64,000 nt of DNA, taken from positions 36,521 through 100,520 of the forward strand of contig JAEZIZ010000003.1 of the NCBI GenBank assembly GCA_023415915.1. The letters are read 5' to 3'. The stretch comes from Bacillota bacterium (GTDB taxonomy: Bacteria > Bacillota > Clostridia > Christensenellales > SZUA-584). Below are positions 24,743-33,016 of the stretch, one piece after another. The notes below the pieces were generated by a model. It had not been told where the DNA came from and did not search any database. It saw nothing but the letters and a program-made list of their open reading frames with translations. Position numbers and translations under genes: made by a program. Position 1 is the stretch's first letter. Each line of letters opens with the position of its first letter.

Positions 24743-26335
24743 TCATCCTTGCCGTCTCTCTTCCCTTTCCCGCATACGTTCCAATATGCCCGGCATAAGT
24801 ATGCCGCTGCCGTCTAGCGCATTTACCATGAATTCTTCTTCATTTCCTTCACTCCAATCATCCATATGTTCAAGCATGTATTCTTCCTGCGCCTTTATAA
24901 GCCACGCGGGTACGATAAGCACGCGCTCAGTATCGTCCTTGGCGTTTATGTATGTGGTAACCAGTCGCATTTCCTCGATATTGATGCGCATTTTGCCGCG
25001 CTGTCCGTCCAGCCATGCTCCATTCATAAAGAAAATGTGGTAAAGGACACGCTCTTTCATATCATCGAGCGGCATAAGAGTGGTGTTTTCGGCCACACGC
25101 TCCACTACCTGCGCCATGCTATCCCAAGAGAAGTATTCTACGCCTTCCTCGCTTATTATCATGCTCACATTCTCCAGATAAAAGGGCGCGCAATATAGCT
25201 CAGAGTAATCCTGCTCAGGCGAAAAACTGCCGCCACGCTGCGAAGTCGAGGGTATGCCGCCGCATTCGCGCACAAATTCCACATAGCAGCCGGGTATTGT
25301 ATGATCTTCTTCTCCTTCCTTGCCGCGTTCCCTGGAGAACATCGCCTTTTCAAAGCTTTTAAGCTGCATCCCTTCTATGCCCAGCTCCTCCAGCACACGA
25401 ATCGCTCTGTCAGCCGCGGCGCGCAGGTCCATGTTGTTCTCCTGCATACGCTTAAGTCCTTTGTCTACAAACTCACGCTGACTTGCCCAATCCTTCTTCC
25501 ACGCGTCATTGTCAAATTTTGCATACCACTCCGCTTCCTTCTTTAGTTCTTCATCATACCAGGTAAAATAACTTTCCATGTCCCATCCGCCGCTGATCCC
25601 GGAATATGAAAAACCGGAACTCGTGTTTTTCCCTTTTTCATAGCGGTGTGCATAGACAGACCCATATCTTTTTCCGTCCGGCAATTCTATGGAGACGCTA
25701 ATGGTATTTTCCCCGTACTCCTTTTGAGGTTCCCCTGTCTCATAATCGGTCGAATACGTAAACACCGGCTTCACATACGTGTAAGTATAGCTTTCGGGCG
25801 CCTCGGCCATCTTGCTTTCCACCTCTTTGATATATGAGCGGATGGCCTCGGGAGTCTCGCCGTCGCCGCCGTTCAATACATTTTGCAGGCTCTGTTTCAA
25901 TTCGATAAGCTCTTCTTCATACTCCGATTTCAGCCTTACATTTTCGCCGGTAAAGAATTTCGTTCCCGGCTCGGTAAAATACGCGATCAGCTCATCCACT
26001 TTCTCCTGCGTGAATGGGGCGCGCTCGAGCCGCTCCACCGGATATGCCTCCGCCTCGGGCATCAGTATATCCGCATCCACCTCGATGGTAAGATAATCGT
26101 TCTTTTCCACCGTTTCCTTCCAATGCTCCTTAACCGAATAAACAGCCGGCTCTGTAACGTCCTTCGCTTCTTCTGTCGGCGGCGCGGTTGTTTCCAGAAT
26201 CGCTTCTTTGGGTATATCGTCCTCCCTGCGTACTACCGGAGGCGTATCTGGCGTCGGCTGGCAGGCAGAGAGACAGATAATCACTGCCGCCAGTATTGCA
26301 AGCACGGCTTTACACTTTAAAATAACGGTCCTCAT
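24743..26335 (-). CDS. Lipoprotein, DUF6034-like, paralogue of the next gene
   Basis: 530-residue lipoprotein of unknown function. The signal ends in ICLSAC with the lipidated Cys near residue 25, followed by QPTPDTPP. Conserved landmarks shared with the 26408-27829 protein and the BlaR1-type ectodomain are an HWKETVE-LTIEVDADILMP block near residues 68-90, an FTQEKVDELIAYF block and the ending VNALDGSGILMP. Charged, helix-rich central segments suggest a folded extracytoplasmic domain. Start ATG 26335 has a perfect AGGAGG. Placement next to BlaI suggests that the family senses or withstands an envelope signal (inference). The DUF6034 name is from memory of similar Clostridial proteins. Confidence 0.8.
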   Translation of the reverse strand: MRTVILKCKAVLAILAAVIICLSACQPTPDTPPVVRREDDIPKEAILETTAPPTEEAKDVTEPAVYSVKEHWKETVEKNDYLTIEVDADILMPEAEAYPVERLERAPFTQEKVDELIAYFTEPGTKFFTGENVRLKSEYEEELIELKQSLQNVLNGGDGETPEAIRSYIKEVESKMAEAPESYTYTYVKPVFTYSTDYETGEPQKEYGENTISVSIELPDGKRYGSVYAHRYEKGKNTSSGFSYSGISGGWDMESYFTWYDEELKKEAEWYAKFDNDAWKKDWASQREFVDKGLKRMQENNMDLRAAADRAIRVLEELGIEGMQLKSFEKAMFSRERGKEGEEDHTIPGCYVEFVRECGGIPSTSQRGGSFSPEQDYSELYCAPFYLENVSMIISEEGVEYFSWDSMAQVVERVAENTTLMPLDDMKERVLYHIFFMNGAWLDGQRGKMRINIEEMRLVTTYINAKDDTERVLIVPAWLIKAQEEYMLEHMDDWSEGNEEEFMVNALDGSGILMPGILERMREREERRQG

Positions 26336-26407
26336 GATTAATTCCTCCTATATATGCACTGATATCCTATGCAGTCACGACTGCTGCATTCAGCCTTTAG
26401 GGAAGTT

Positions 26408-27829
26408 CTACTCCGGCCCTTGCATCTCTATTACGCCCCCGTCTATCGCGTTCAGCATATATGAGCAGTCACGATATCTTTCTTCTTTTTTAAGATATTC
26501 GCTATAGAATCCTGTTTCCGTTTCGAACACCCATGCGGGTACAAGCATCGCCTGATTCGGGTTATCCTTTACACCGATATACCCGACCCGCAGCTCTGCC
26601 GTTATCACATAAATCTTTAAATCCTTCCTATACCCGAACGAGTTCTTATAGCGTATCTGGTCTATCAGCCTTTGCTGTATGTCTTCAAACGGCAGAAGCT
26701 CCACGTTTTCGTTTACCATCTCTAAGACTTTTGTGCACTCGTACCAATGAAAGCTTTGCACGCCGTCCTCAGTCACCAGTATCGAAAGCTGCTCTATTGA
26801 AAAGGGAAAAGAGTACTGCGGCGGCCGCTCGTATTTGTTCCAGCTTCCGCCCAAGAACTGGTATCCTGGTATTCCTCCGCTCTCCCGCATATATTCAAAC
26901 CTGTAGCCTCCCTTATCGGGGTATTCACGCGACACAGCTCTGTCTGCTCTTACAAGCGCCATATCCTTTATGTCAAGATCCGCTATGACCTTTTCGGCCG
27001 CATTCTGCGCGTCTTCCTTTTTCAGGGTTACCTTATCATAAAGCACTCCCATCCCCGTCCATCCCGATTCCTCCTCAGTCATTTCCCTCATCATCGAATC
27101 ATAGTCCGATTCGGATTTGTACATCTCGTCGTAACCGGAAGAAAAATAAAAGCCCATCAAATCATTGCCAGCTTTATAGTTGTGGATGTATATGCTTCCA
27201 TCTTTCCCGACGCCGTTTTCCACCATCACGCTTAAGTAATTTCTGCCCATCTCAGTGTCTTCCTCGCCCGTCTTGTGGTCTCTTGGATATGTAAGCGTCG
27301 TATCCGTATATATCTTGGGCGAATCGACGGGCGCGGCCGCCTGTTTCTCCTCCAGCTCCTTAAGCCATTCCTTGCTCTCCTCGGTAACGACGAATTTGCC
27401 GTCTATCTCCTGCCCCCGCTTTGCGTCGACTATCATCTCGCCGTAGTCCGATTTCGTCATCACGCGCGGCAGGTAAAGCTTTTTCCCCGCTGCGAAGTAA
27501 TTAACCATGTCGTCTACCTGCTGCTGCGTAAACGCCGTGGGCTCGAGCTTTACGACAGGGTACTTGTCCACATCCGGCAGTATTACGTCCGCGTCTATCT
27601 CTATGGTCAGCTTCTCGTCCTTTACCGTATCGCTCCAGTGCGCGGGCGCTTCATAAGGCTTTAGCGTCTCGTCGGGCGGCGGCGTCGCTTCCAGCTTCTC
27701 CTCAAGCTTCCCGTCGTTCTTATTCACTATGGGCGGCGTATCCGGCGTAGGCTGGCAGGCGGGTATGACAAGTAAATTGAATATGACGTATAAGAAAACT
27801 GCTATACGGAAAGTACCCGCTCTTTTCAC
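26408..27829 (-). CDS. Lipoprotein, DUF6034-like, paralogue of the previous gene
   Basis: 473-residue lipoprotein of the same family. The signal ends in LVIPAC, then QPTPDTPPIVNKN. Shared blocks are HWSDTVKDEKLTIEIDADVI (near 65-85), FTQQQVDDMVNYF, YRFEYMRESGGIPGYQ and the ending LNAIDGGVIEMQ. I choose GTG 27829 because GGAGGT lies five bases before it; the ATG 15 bases upstream has no site. It is probably co-transcribed with the paralogue, 72 bp further on, from the promoter at 27868-27896. The pair probably arose by duplication and has since diverged widely. Confidence 0.8.
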   Translation of the reverse strand: MKRAGTFRIAVFLYVIFNLLVIPACQPTPDTPPIVNKNDGKLEEKLEATPPPDETLKPYEAPAHWSDTVKDEKLTIEIDADVILPDVDKYPVVKLEPTAFTQQQVDDMVNYFAAGKKLYLPRVMTKSDYGEMIVDAKRGQEIDGKFVVTEESKEWLKELEEKQAAAPVDSPKIYTDTTLTYPRDHKTGEEDTEMGRNYLSVMVENGVGKDGSIYIHNYKAGNDLMGFYFSSGYDEMYKSESDYDSMMREMTEEESGWTGMGVLYDKVTLKKEDAQNAAEKVIADLDIKDMALVRADRAVSREYPDKGGYRFEYMRESGGIPGYQFLGGSWNKYERPPQYSFPFSIEQLSILVTEDGVQSFHWYECTKVLEMVNENVELLPFEDIQQRLIDQIRYKNSFGYRKDLKIYVITAELRVGYIGVKDNPNQAMLVPAWVFETETGFYSEYLKKEERYRDCSYMLNAIDGGVIEMQGPE

Positions 27830-27867
27830 GTAACACCTCCGCAATTTTTGTAATACTTTTGTAAATT

Positions 27868-27896
27868 ATGGTATATCAATTTCCTGTCTGTGTCAA
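27868..27896 (-). promoter_or_regulatory. SigA-type promoter of the lipoprotein pair
   Basis: Minus strand TTGACA (27896-27891), 17-bp spacer, TACCAT (27873-27868). The start of transcription is expected near 27861, about 30 bp before the GTG start. Confidence 0.65.
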
Positions 27897-27908
27897 GCAA
27901 GAATGTAA

Positions 27909-27928
27909 TTGTAAATAATACTTTACAA
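27909..27928. promoter_or_regulatory. Palindromic site upstream of the lipoprotein promoter
   Basis: TTGTAAA-N6-TTTACAA, a perfect 7-bp inverted repeat, 13 bp upstream of the -35 box. A related stretch with AAAGTATTACA lies downstream of the -10 box (27847-27864). The N6 spacing equals that of the dyads before BlaI although the arms differ. It is a likely regulator-binding site. Confidence 0.5.
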
Positions 27929-27976
27929 TATTAATTACTGTGTTATATACATTGTCGATGATTGGATAAGCCGGTA

Positions 27977-28348
27977 CTAGAAGATTTCCTTTATGAAATG
28001 ATACAGCAGAATAGCAATATTGATATATATGCTGAACAGTCCGAAACCGCCCAACACGCCTGTAACAAGCCGCCTTATATTCGTGGACTCCCTAACGCCC
28101 GTTTTCTGTATGAGCCAGTCAATGCCCATTATTGCCAGCATCGAAACGGCTATATAATAAGTGCAAACCATGCCGAACACGGCGAGTATCACGGCGGACA
28201 GCTGGCCAAAGAAAACGCCTGTGCATCTTGCGCAAACGGGGAATACATATGCGCCCGCCTTAAAGCTGCGCTGGGGCATCTGGTGGCAGCCGCTCCTGTC
28301 GCCTATATCCTGCAGCAGCGCTAGAACTGTTTCCCGCAGTTTTGACAT
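27977..28348 (-). CDS. DUF2085 family membrane protein
   Basis: 123-residue membrane protein with the DUF2085 pattern: CHQMPQRSF near residue 22 and VCARCTGVFFG near 38, then three hydrophobic segments. Function is unknown; the Cys/His pattern suggests metal or redox chemistry. I choose ATG 28348, inside the end of the zinc-ribbon gene, because the longer reading to 28465 is only the shadow of that gene. AAGGAT directly before the ATG is too close to be a good ribosome site, so translation is probably coupled to the zinc-ribbon gene. Confidence 0.75.
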   Translation of the reverse strand: MSKLRETVLALLQDIGDRSGCHQMPQRSFKAGAYVFPVCARCTGVFFGQLSAVILAVFGMVCTYYIAVSMLAIMGIDWLIQKTGVRESTNIRRLVTGVLGGFGLFSIYINIAILLYHFIKEIF

Positions 28349-28551
28349 ATCCTTATCACTCTCGTTCTTGTACTCGTCCTCGTCTTTTCCTTGCCCATGC
28401 CGCACAGGCCGCAGAGTATACCCGGAACCGAGAAAAACAGCCAGCCCAAAAAAGCCTTTACGCATCCGAACCCTTTAACTTTTCCTTTCGATGTCGTCTC
28501 GGTCACCGCCTGAGACGTTACGTTTGTACTGCCGCACCTAGGACACACCAT
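28321..28551 (-). CDS. Small zinc-ribbon protein
   Basis: 76-residue protein with two Cys pairs: CPRCGS at the N-terminus and CQNCGK at the C-terminus, which can form one zinc ribbon across the chain. Between them lies a hydrophobic stretch (GWLFFSVPGILCGLCGMG), perhaps a membrane or hairpin segment. Start ATG 28551 follows AAGGGG. It overlaps the DUF2085 gene by 28 bp. No precise role can be given; the pair may form a small membrane-associated unit. Confidence 0.7.
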   Translation of the reverse strand: MVCPRCGSTNVTSQAVTETTSKGKVKGFGCVKAFLGWLFFSVPGILCGLCGMGKEKTRTSTRTRVIRICQNCGKQF

Positions 28552-28779
28552 ATCCCAATACCCCTTACATATATTTGATTTCAATCTTACTACAGCGGCG
28601 GAAATATGTCACTAAACTTTATTATCGCCAAAAAGATTGACTTTCGATAAAAAAGAGTCGCTAATATTACGCTATGTTGCAATGCATACATATGTTCATT
28701 GACGTAATAACTATAATTTACTAAACTGTAATCAAACACTTGCGTTATGAATATCAGTCAACCAAAGGAGGCGGTTTTA

Positions 28780-30393
28780 ATGTCCAAATGGTGGCATGAA
28801 AGAGTCGTCTATCAGGTATATCCGCGCAGCTTTGCCGATACAAACGGCGACGGATTCGGCGACATACCCGGCATAATCGAGCATCTGGATTATCTTAAAG
28901 ACCTTGGTATAGGCATAATATGGCTCGGGCCTGTGTACCGTTCCCCCGACGCCGACAACGGCTACGATATCAGCGATTACCGCGACATTGACTCCAAGTA
29001 CGGCACTATGGCGGACATGGACCGGCTCATAGAGGAAGCAAGGCGCTGCGACATACGTATCGTAATGGACCTTGTTATCAACCATACGTCCGACGAGCAT
29101 CCGTGGTTCAAAGCGAGCCGGGATAAGAAAAGCCCCTACCGCGATTATTATATCTGGCGGCCCGGCAGAGACGGCAGGCCTCCCAACAACTGGATAAGCC
29201 TATTCGGCGGCAGCGCGTGGGAATACGACGAACAGAGCGGCGAGTATTACCTGCACCTGTTCGCGAAAAAACAGCCTGACCTGAATTACCGCAACCCCAA
29301 AGCGCTCGAGGAGATAAAGGACATAATGCGCTTCTGGCTCGACAGGGGCGTATCAGGATTCCGCTGCGACGTTATAAACATCATCTGGAAGTCTTCGCTT
29401 GAGGACAGCAAAAAGCTAATAATAAAGGGAAGCGAGTATTACACTTCGCAGCCGGGCGCGCACGAGATACTGAAAACTCTGCGCAGCGAGGTGCTCGGCC
29501 GGTACGACTGCTTTACAGTGGGCGAGGCGGTGTTCGTCACGCCTCAGATGGGCAAAGACCTTACCGACGAAAGCCGCGGAGAGCTCGATATGATATTTTC
29601 GTTCGAGCATATGGAAGCCGACCAATACTTCATAAAGTGGTTCAAGCGCCGCTTCAACGCCGGACGGTTCGGCAGGGTAATAGCGAAATGGCAGACCGCG
29701 CTCGAATGGAACGCATGCTATCTAGAAAACCACGACCAGCCGAGATCCGTCTCGCGTTTCGGCGACGACGGGGAATACTGGGCGGCTTCCGCCAAGATGC
29801 TGTGCCTGATGCTGCTTACACTGCGCGGCACCCCTTTTATATATCAGGGACAGGAGATTGGCATGACGAACTTCGATTTTACCGACATGGACCAGATAAA
29901 GGACGTAGAATCCCTCAACATATACAATACGGCAAAGAAACTTCATATACCCGCGTTTTACCGCTGGCGCATGATAAAACGCTCGTCGCGCGACAATTCG
30001 CGTACGCCTATGCAGTGGAGCGCCGAACCGGGGGCGGGCTTTACAGCCGGCGAGCCGTGGCTGGGCATAAACAAAAACCACAAGTTTATAAACGCGGCGG
30101 CGCAGATGAACGATCCTGATTCCGTGCTCAGCTTTTATAAAAAAATGATAGCGCTGCGTGCAAATAGCGACGTGCTTGTTTCCGGCGAATTCCGATTGAT
30201 ACGCGCCTCGGGCAGCCTGTTTATATACGAGCGTGAAAAGAGCGGGCAGGTATACCGCGTGCTGCTTAATTTCGGAAAGCGCACGAAGAAAGCACCCGCA
30301 GACGGCAAAGTTATAGTATCCAATTACGGCAGTACGGAATACGACGGAAGCCTTAAGCCATATGAGGCTGTACTGCTGGATGTAACGAGGTGA
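28780..30393 (+). CDS. GH13 alpha-glucosidase, oligo-1,6-glucosidase type
   Basis: 537-residue cytoplasmic glycosidase of the GH13 family. The catalytic set is complete: nucleophile Asp197 (GFRCDVIN), acid/base Glu249 (TVGEA) and transition-state Asp319 (ENHDQ). The conserved DLVINHTS and N-terminal YQVYPRSFADTNGDG strands are also present. The residue after the nucleophile is Val, as in oligo-1,6-glucosidases; alpha-1,4-specific relatives have Thr. This favours isomaltose-type substrates (family knowledge). Start ATG 28780 follows AAAGGAGG; an upstream ATG at 28747 has no site. It is the first gene of a plus-strand operon with the alpha-galactosidase. Confidence 0.93.
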   Translation: MSKWWHERVVYQVYPRSFADTNGDGFGDIPGIIEHLDYLKDLGIGIIWLGPVYRSPDADNGYDISDYRDIDSKYGTMADMDRLIEEARRCDIRIVMDLVINHTSDEHPWFKASRDKKSPYRDYYIWRPGRDGRPPNNWISLFGGSAWEYDEQSGEYYLHLFAKKQPDLNYRNPKALEEIKDIMRFWLDRGVSGFRCDVINIIWKSSLEDSKKLIIKGSEYYTSQPGAHEILKTLRSEVLGRYDCFTVGEAVFVTPQMGKDLTDESRGELDMIFSFEHMEADQYFIKWFKRRFNAGRFGRVIAKWQTALEWNACYLENHDQPRSVSRFGDDGEYWAASAKMLCLMLLTLRGTPFIYQGQEIGMTNFDFTDMDQIKDVESLNIYNTAKKLHIPAFYRWRMIKRSSRDNSRTPMQWSAEPGAGFTAGEPWLGINKNHKFINAAAQMNDPDSVLSFYKKMIALRANSDVLVSGEFRLIRASGSLFIYEREKSGQVYRVLLNFGKRTKKAPADGKVIVSNYGSTEYDGSLKPYEAVLLDVTR

Positions 30394-30398
30394 GAGCT

Positions 30399-32735
30399 AT
30401 GATAGAACAAATCGATAAGCTGTTCCGACTTACTACAAACGAGACAAGCTATTGGTTCCGGGTTACGGACTTCGGGCACCTTGAGCATATCCATTACGGC
30501 GAGCGGCTTGGAGCCCAGGACCCCGAGGGACTCTTATTAAAGCGCACCGCCCTTTACGGCAGCAGCGTAGTGTACGATCCAAGCGACCCGACATACTGCC
30601 TTGACAACATATGCCTCGAATGGTCGGGCATAGGCCGCGGCGACTACCGCCACTCCCCCGCCGAGATAAAGATGCCGGACGGTACATTCACCTGCGATTT
30701 TCTATATAAGTCTCACCGTATACTCAAAGGCTTTGTAGAAATGGAAACGCTGCCCTGCTCTTACGGCGAGGAAAGCGACTGCGACACGCTGGAAATAACC
30801 ATGTTAGACGAATCTAACAACGTGGAATTGCTGCTTTATTACACGGTGTACGCGCAAACTGACGTTATTACCCGCCGCGCAGTGCTCATCAACCGCAACG
30901 ACAAGCCGCTCGTCATACGCAGGCTGATGAGCATGTCGCTGGATATGCCAGACCGCGGGTTTAAGCTTATTACGTTTGACGGCGGCTGGATAAAGGAAGC
31001 GCACAAGCACGAACGTGCGCTGCAATACGGCATATACGTAAACAGCTCGACTACAGGCGCGAGCAGCAACCGCCATAATCCGGGCTTCCTGCTCGCAGAA
31101 AGCTGCGCCGGCGAGCAACACGGGCGCGTGTATGGCTTTAACCTCGTTTACAGCGGCAACCATTACAGCGCGATAGAGCTTTCAAATCAGGACATTGTCC
31201 GGGTACAAACAGGAATAAATCCCCACTGTTTCGAGTGGACGCTTAATAAGGACGAGAAGTTCGAGACGCCCGAGGCCGTAATGACGTTTTCAAGCGGGGG
31301 CTACAACGGCTTAAGCGCGCATTTTCACAACTTTGTAAACAACCATATCGTCCGGGGCGACTGGAAAGGAAAAGAGCGCCCCGTGCTTATTAACAATTGG
31401 GAAGCGTATTTTTTTAAGTTCACCCGGGGGCGGCTGCTGCGGCTTGCGCGCCGCGCCCGCCGCTTGGGTATTGAGCTTTTCGTGCTGGACGACGGCTGGT
31501 TCGGCAAAAGGAACGACGACAATGCGGGGCTCGGCGACTACAACGTCAACTTAAAGAAGCTCCCGGGCGGCATGGCCAAACTCGCGGACAGAATACGCAG
31601 GTACGGCATGGGGTTCGGCCTGTGGTTTGAGCCGGAGATGGTAAATGAGGACAGCGACCTTTATCGCGCGCATCCGGAGTACGCTGTGACTACACCCGGC
31701 AAGAAGCCGACGCTCGGGCGTAACCAGCTAGTGCTCGACCTCTGCAACCCCCGCGTGCGCGATTACATCGTAGAGTCTGTATCTAAGATATTGGACGAAG
31801 CGCGCATATCCTACGTTAAATGGGATATGAACCGCCATATCAGCGACGCCTGCTCGCCGCTGCTCGAAAACCAGGGCGAGTTCTTTCACCGATATATACT
31901 CGGGCTTTACGATATGCTCGAACGCATATTCCGCCCGCGCCCGCATATACTGCTCGAAAGCTGCTCGAGCGGCGGCAACAGGTTCGACCTCGGCATGCTG
32001 TGCTATTCGCCCCAGGTGTGGTCGTCCGACGATACCGACCCCGTGGAGCGCTTGAAAATTCAGGGCGGTCTTTCCCACCTTTATCCGCTTTCAACGATGG
32101 GCGCGCATGTTTCCGAAGCGCCGCACCAGCAGACCCTCCGAAGCACGCCAATAACGACGCGCTTTAACGTAGCATGCTTCGGGTGCCTCGGATACGAGAT
32201 GGATTTGAAATACTTGTCGCGCGTTGAAAAGAAGGAGATAAAGGAGCAGATAGCATTTTACAAAGCGCACAGGAAAACGCTGCAGTACGGGCGTTTCCGC
32301 CGTCTGCCCGCACTGAAAGCCAACAAGGTTCACTGGCAGTGCACCGCTGCTGACGGCTCGGAAGCTGTCGCGGGGTTTTTTCAAACGCAGGCCGAGGCCA
32401 GCGAAGGGTACGATATTCTGCCCCTTGCCGGCTTCGAGCCACATAGCCTCTATTCGCTGCGCACCCGGCCGCAGAGCCTTTTTATAAAGCGCTTCGGCGG
32501 GCTCGTAAAGCATATACTGCCACTGTCTCTTAACCCTGAGGGGCTCATACTCCGCATGATAGGCAGGTTTTACCGCCTTACGGACTGCGTTGAGAGCTAT
32601 GAGTGCCGCGGAGATATGCTGAACTCCGGCGTCCGCCTCAACAACCAGTTTATAGGCAGCTATTACAACGAGCTCACCCGCCTGCTCGGGGATTTCGGCT
32701 CTAATTTCTATGTTATTACAAGAAAAGGCGAATAA
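30399..32735 (+). CDS. GH36 alpha-galactosidase
   Basis: 778-residue alpha-galactosidase that releases galactose from melibiose, raffinose and related oligosaccharides. The GH36 pattern is clear: WEAYFF near residue 330, LDDGWFG, LWFEPEMVN, nucleophile Asp476 in YVKWDMNR, and acid/base Asp in SSDDTDP (544-545). No signal peptide is seen, so it acts inside the cell. It is slightly longer than the common 720-740 residues. Start ATG 30399 has GAGGTGA at the right distance and lies 5 bp after the GH13 stop. Together the pair could split raffinose-family or isomalto-oligosaccharides imported by a transporter such as the GPH symporter nearby. Confidence 0.94.
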   Translation: MIEQIDKLFRLTTNETSYWFRVTDFGHLEHIHYGERLGAQDPEGLLLKRTALYGSSVVYDPSDPTYCLDNICLEWSGIGRGDYRHSPAEIKMPDGTFTCDFLYKSHRILKGFVEMETLPCSYGEESDCDTLEITMLDESNNVELLLYYTVYAQTDVITRRAVLINRNDKPLVIRRLMSMSLDMPDRGFKLITFDGGWIKEAHKHERALQYGIYVNSSTTGASSNRHNPGFLLAESCAGEQHGRVYGFNLVYSGNHYSAIELSNQDIVRVQTGINPHCFEWTLNKDEKFETPEAVMTFSSGGYNGLSAHFHNFVNNHIVRGDWKGKERPVLINNWEAYFFKFTRGRLLRLARRARRLGIELFVLDDGWFGKRNDDNAGLGDYNVNLKKLPGGMAKLADRIRRYGMGFGLWFEPEMVNEDSDLYRAHPEYAVTTPGKKPTLGRNQLVLDLCNPRVRDYIVESVSKILDEARISYVKWDMNRHISDACSPLLENQGEFFHRYILGLYDMLERIFRPRPHILLESCSSGGNRFDLGMLCYSPQVWSSDDTDPVERLKIQGGLSHLYPLSTMGAHVSEAPHQQTLRSTPITTRFNVACFGCLGYEMDLKYLSRVEKKEIKEQIAFYKAHRKTLQYGRFRRLPALKANKVHWQCTAADGSEAVAGFFQTQAEASEGYDILPLAGFEPHSLYSLRTRPQSLFIKRFGGLVKHILPLSLNPEGLILRMIGRFYRLTDCVESYECRGDMLNSGVRLNNQFIGSYYNELTRLLGDFGSNFYVITRKGE

Positions 32736-32749
32736 TCGCACCCAAAAAA

Positions 32750-32776
32750 GCCTCACGACTTTTTGGGGACCCCATA
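32750..32776 (+). repeat. Element B, single copy
   Basis: GCCTCACGACTTTTTGGGGA followed by CCCCATA, 15 bp after the alpha-galactosidase stop. Together with CCCAAAAAAG just before, it forms a stem of eight or more base pairs and might serve as a weak transcription stop. Confidence 0.6.
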
Positions 32777-32779
32777 TTA

Positions 32780-32807
32780 AAGGAGGCCGCATTTCTGCGG
32801 CCCCCTT
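32780..32807. terminator. Strong hairpin between convergent genes, possible bidirectional terminator
   Basis: AAGGAGGCCGC (32780-32790) pairs with GCGGCCCCCTT (32797-32807) around ATTTCT. It lies between the convergent alpha-galactosidase and symporter genes. A T-run after the stem is weak on both strands, so termination efficiency is uncertain. Confidence 0.5.
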
Positions 32808-32831
32808 AGGCTGTTAAAAAAAGGTACTTAT

Positions 32832-32935
32832 GTCATTCCGATGGAGCGTAAGCGACTGAGGAATCCCCTTCTATTAAGCACTCTCCACGGGATTCAGTCC
32901 TTCAGTCGCAAGCTCACCTAAAGGGGACTGAATGA
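32832..32935. repeat. Dispersed palindromic element A, copy 2
   Basis: Begins GTCATTCCGATGGAGCG and ends CTGAATGAC; the inner inverted repeat GAATCCC / GGGATTC is also present. Same layout as the copy at 13211-13307. Confidence 0.7.
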
Positions 32936-33016
32936 CAAATTGGGTTAATCGGCACTTTGAGGAGGCCGCAAATAATACGTCCCCGTAAAACTCTCATCGT
33001 AATAGCAAACAAGCGT

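Noticed and set aside
28349..28465. A longer N-terminus for the DUF2085 protein
   Set aside because: This stretch is the other-frame shadow of the zinc-ribbon gene and has no ribosome site or family similarity.
28660..28720. A LacI-type operator before the GH13 gene (TATGT...ACATA)
   Set aside because: Only the outer five bases are symmetric; the centre does not match and no clear promoter aligns with it.
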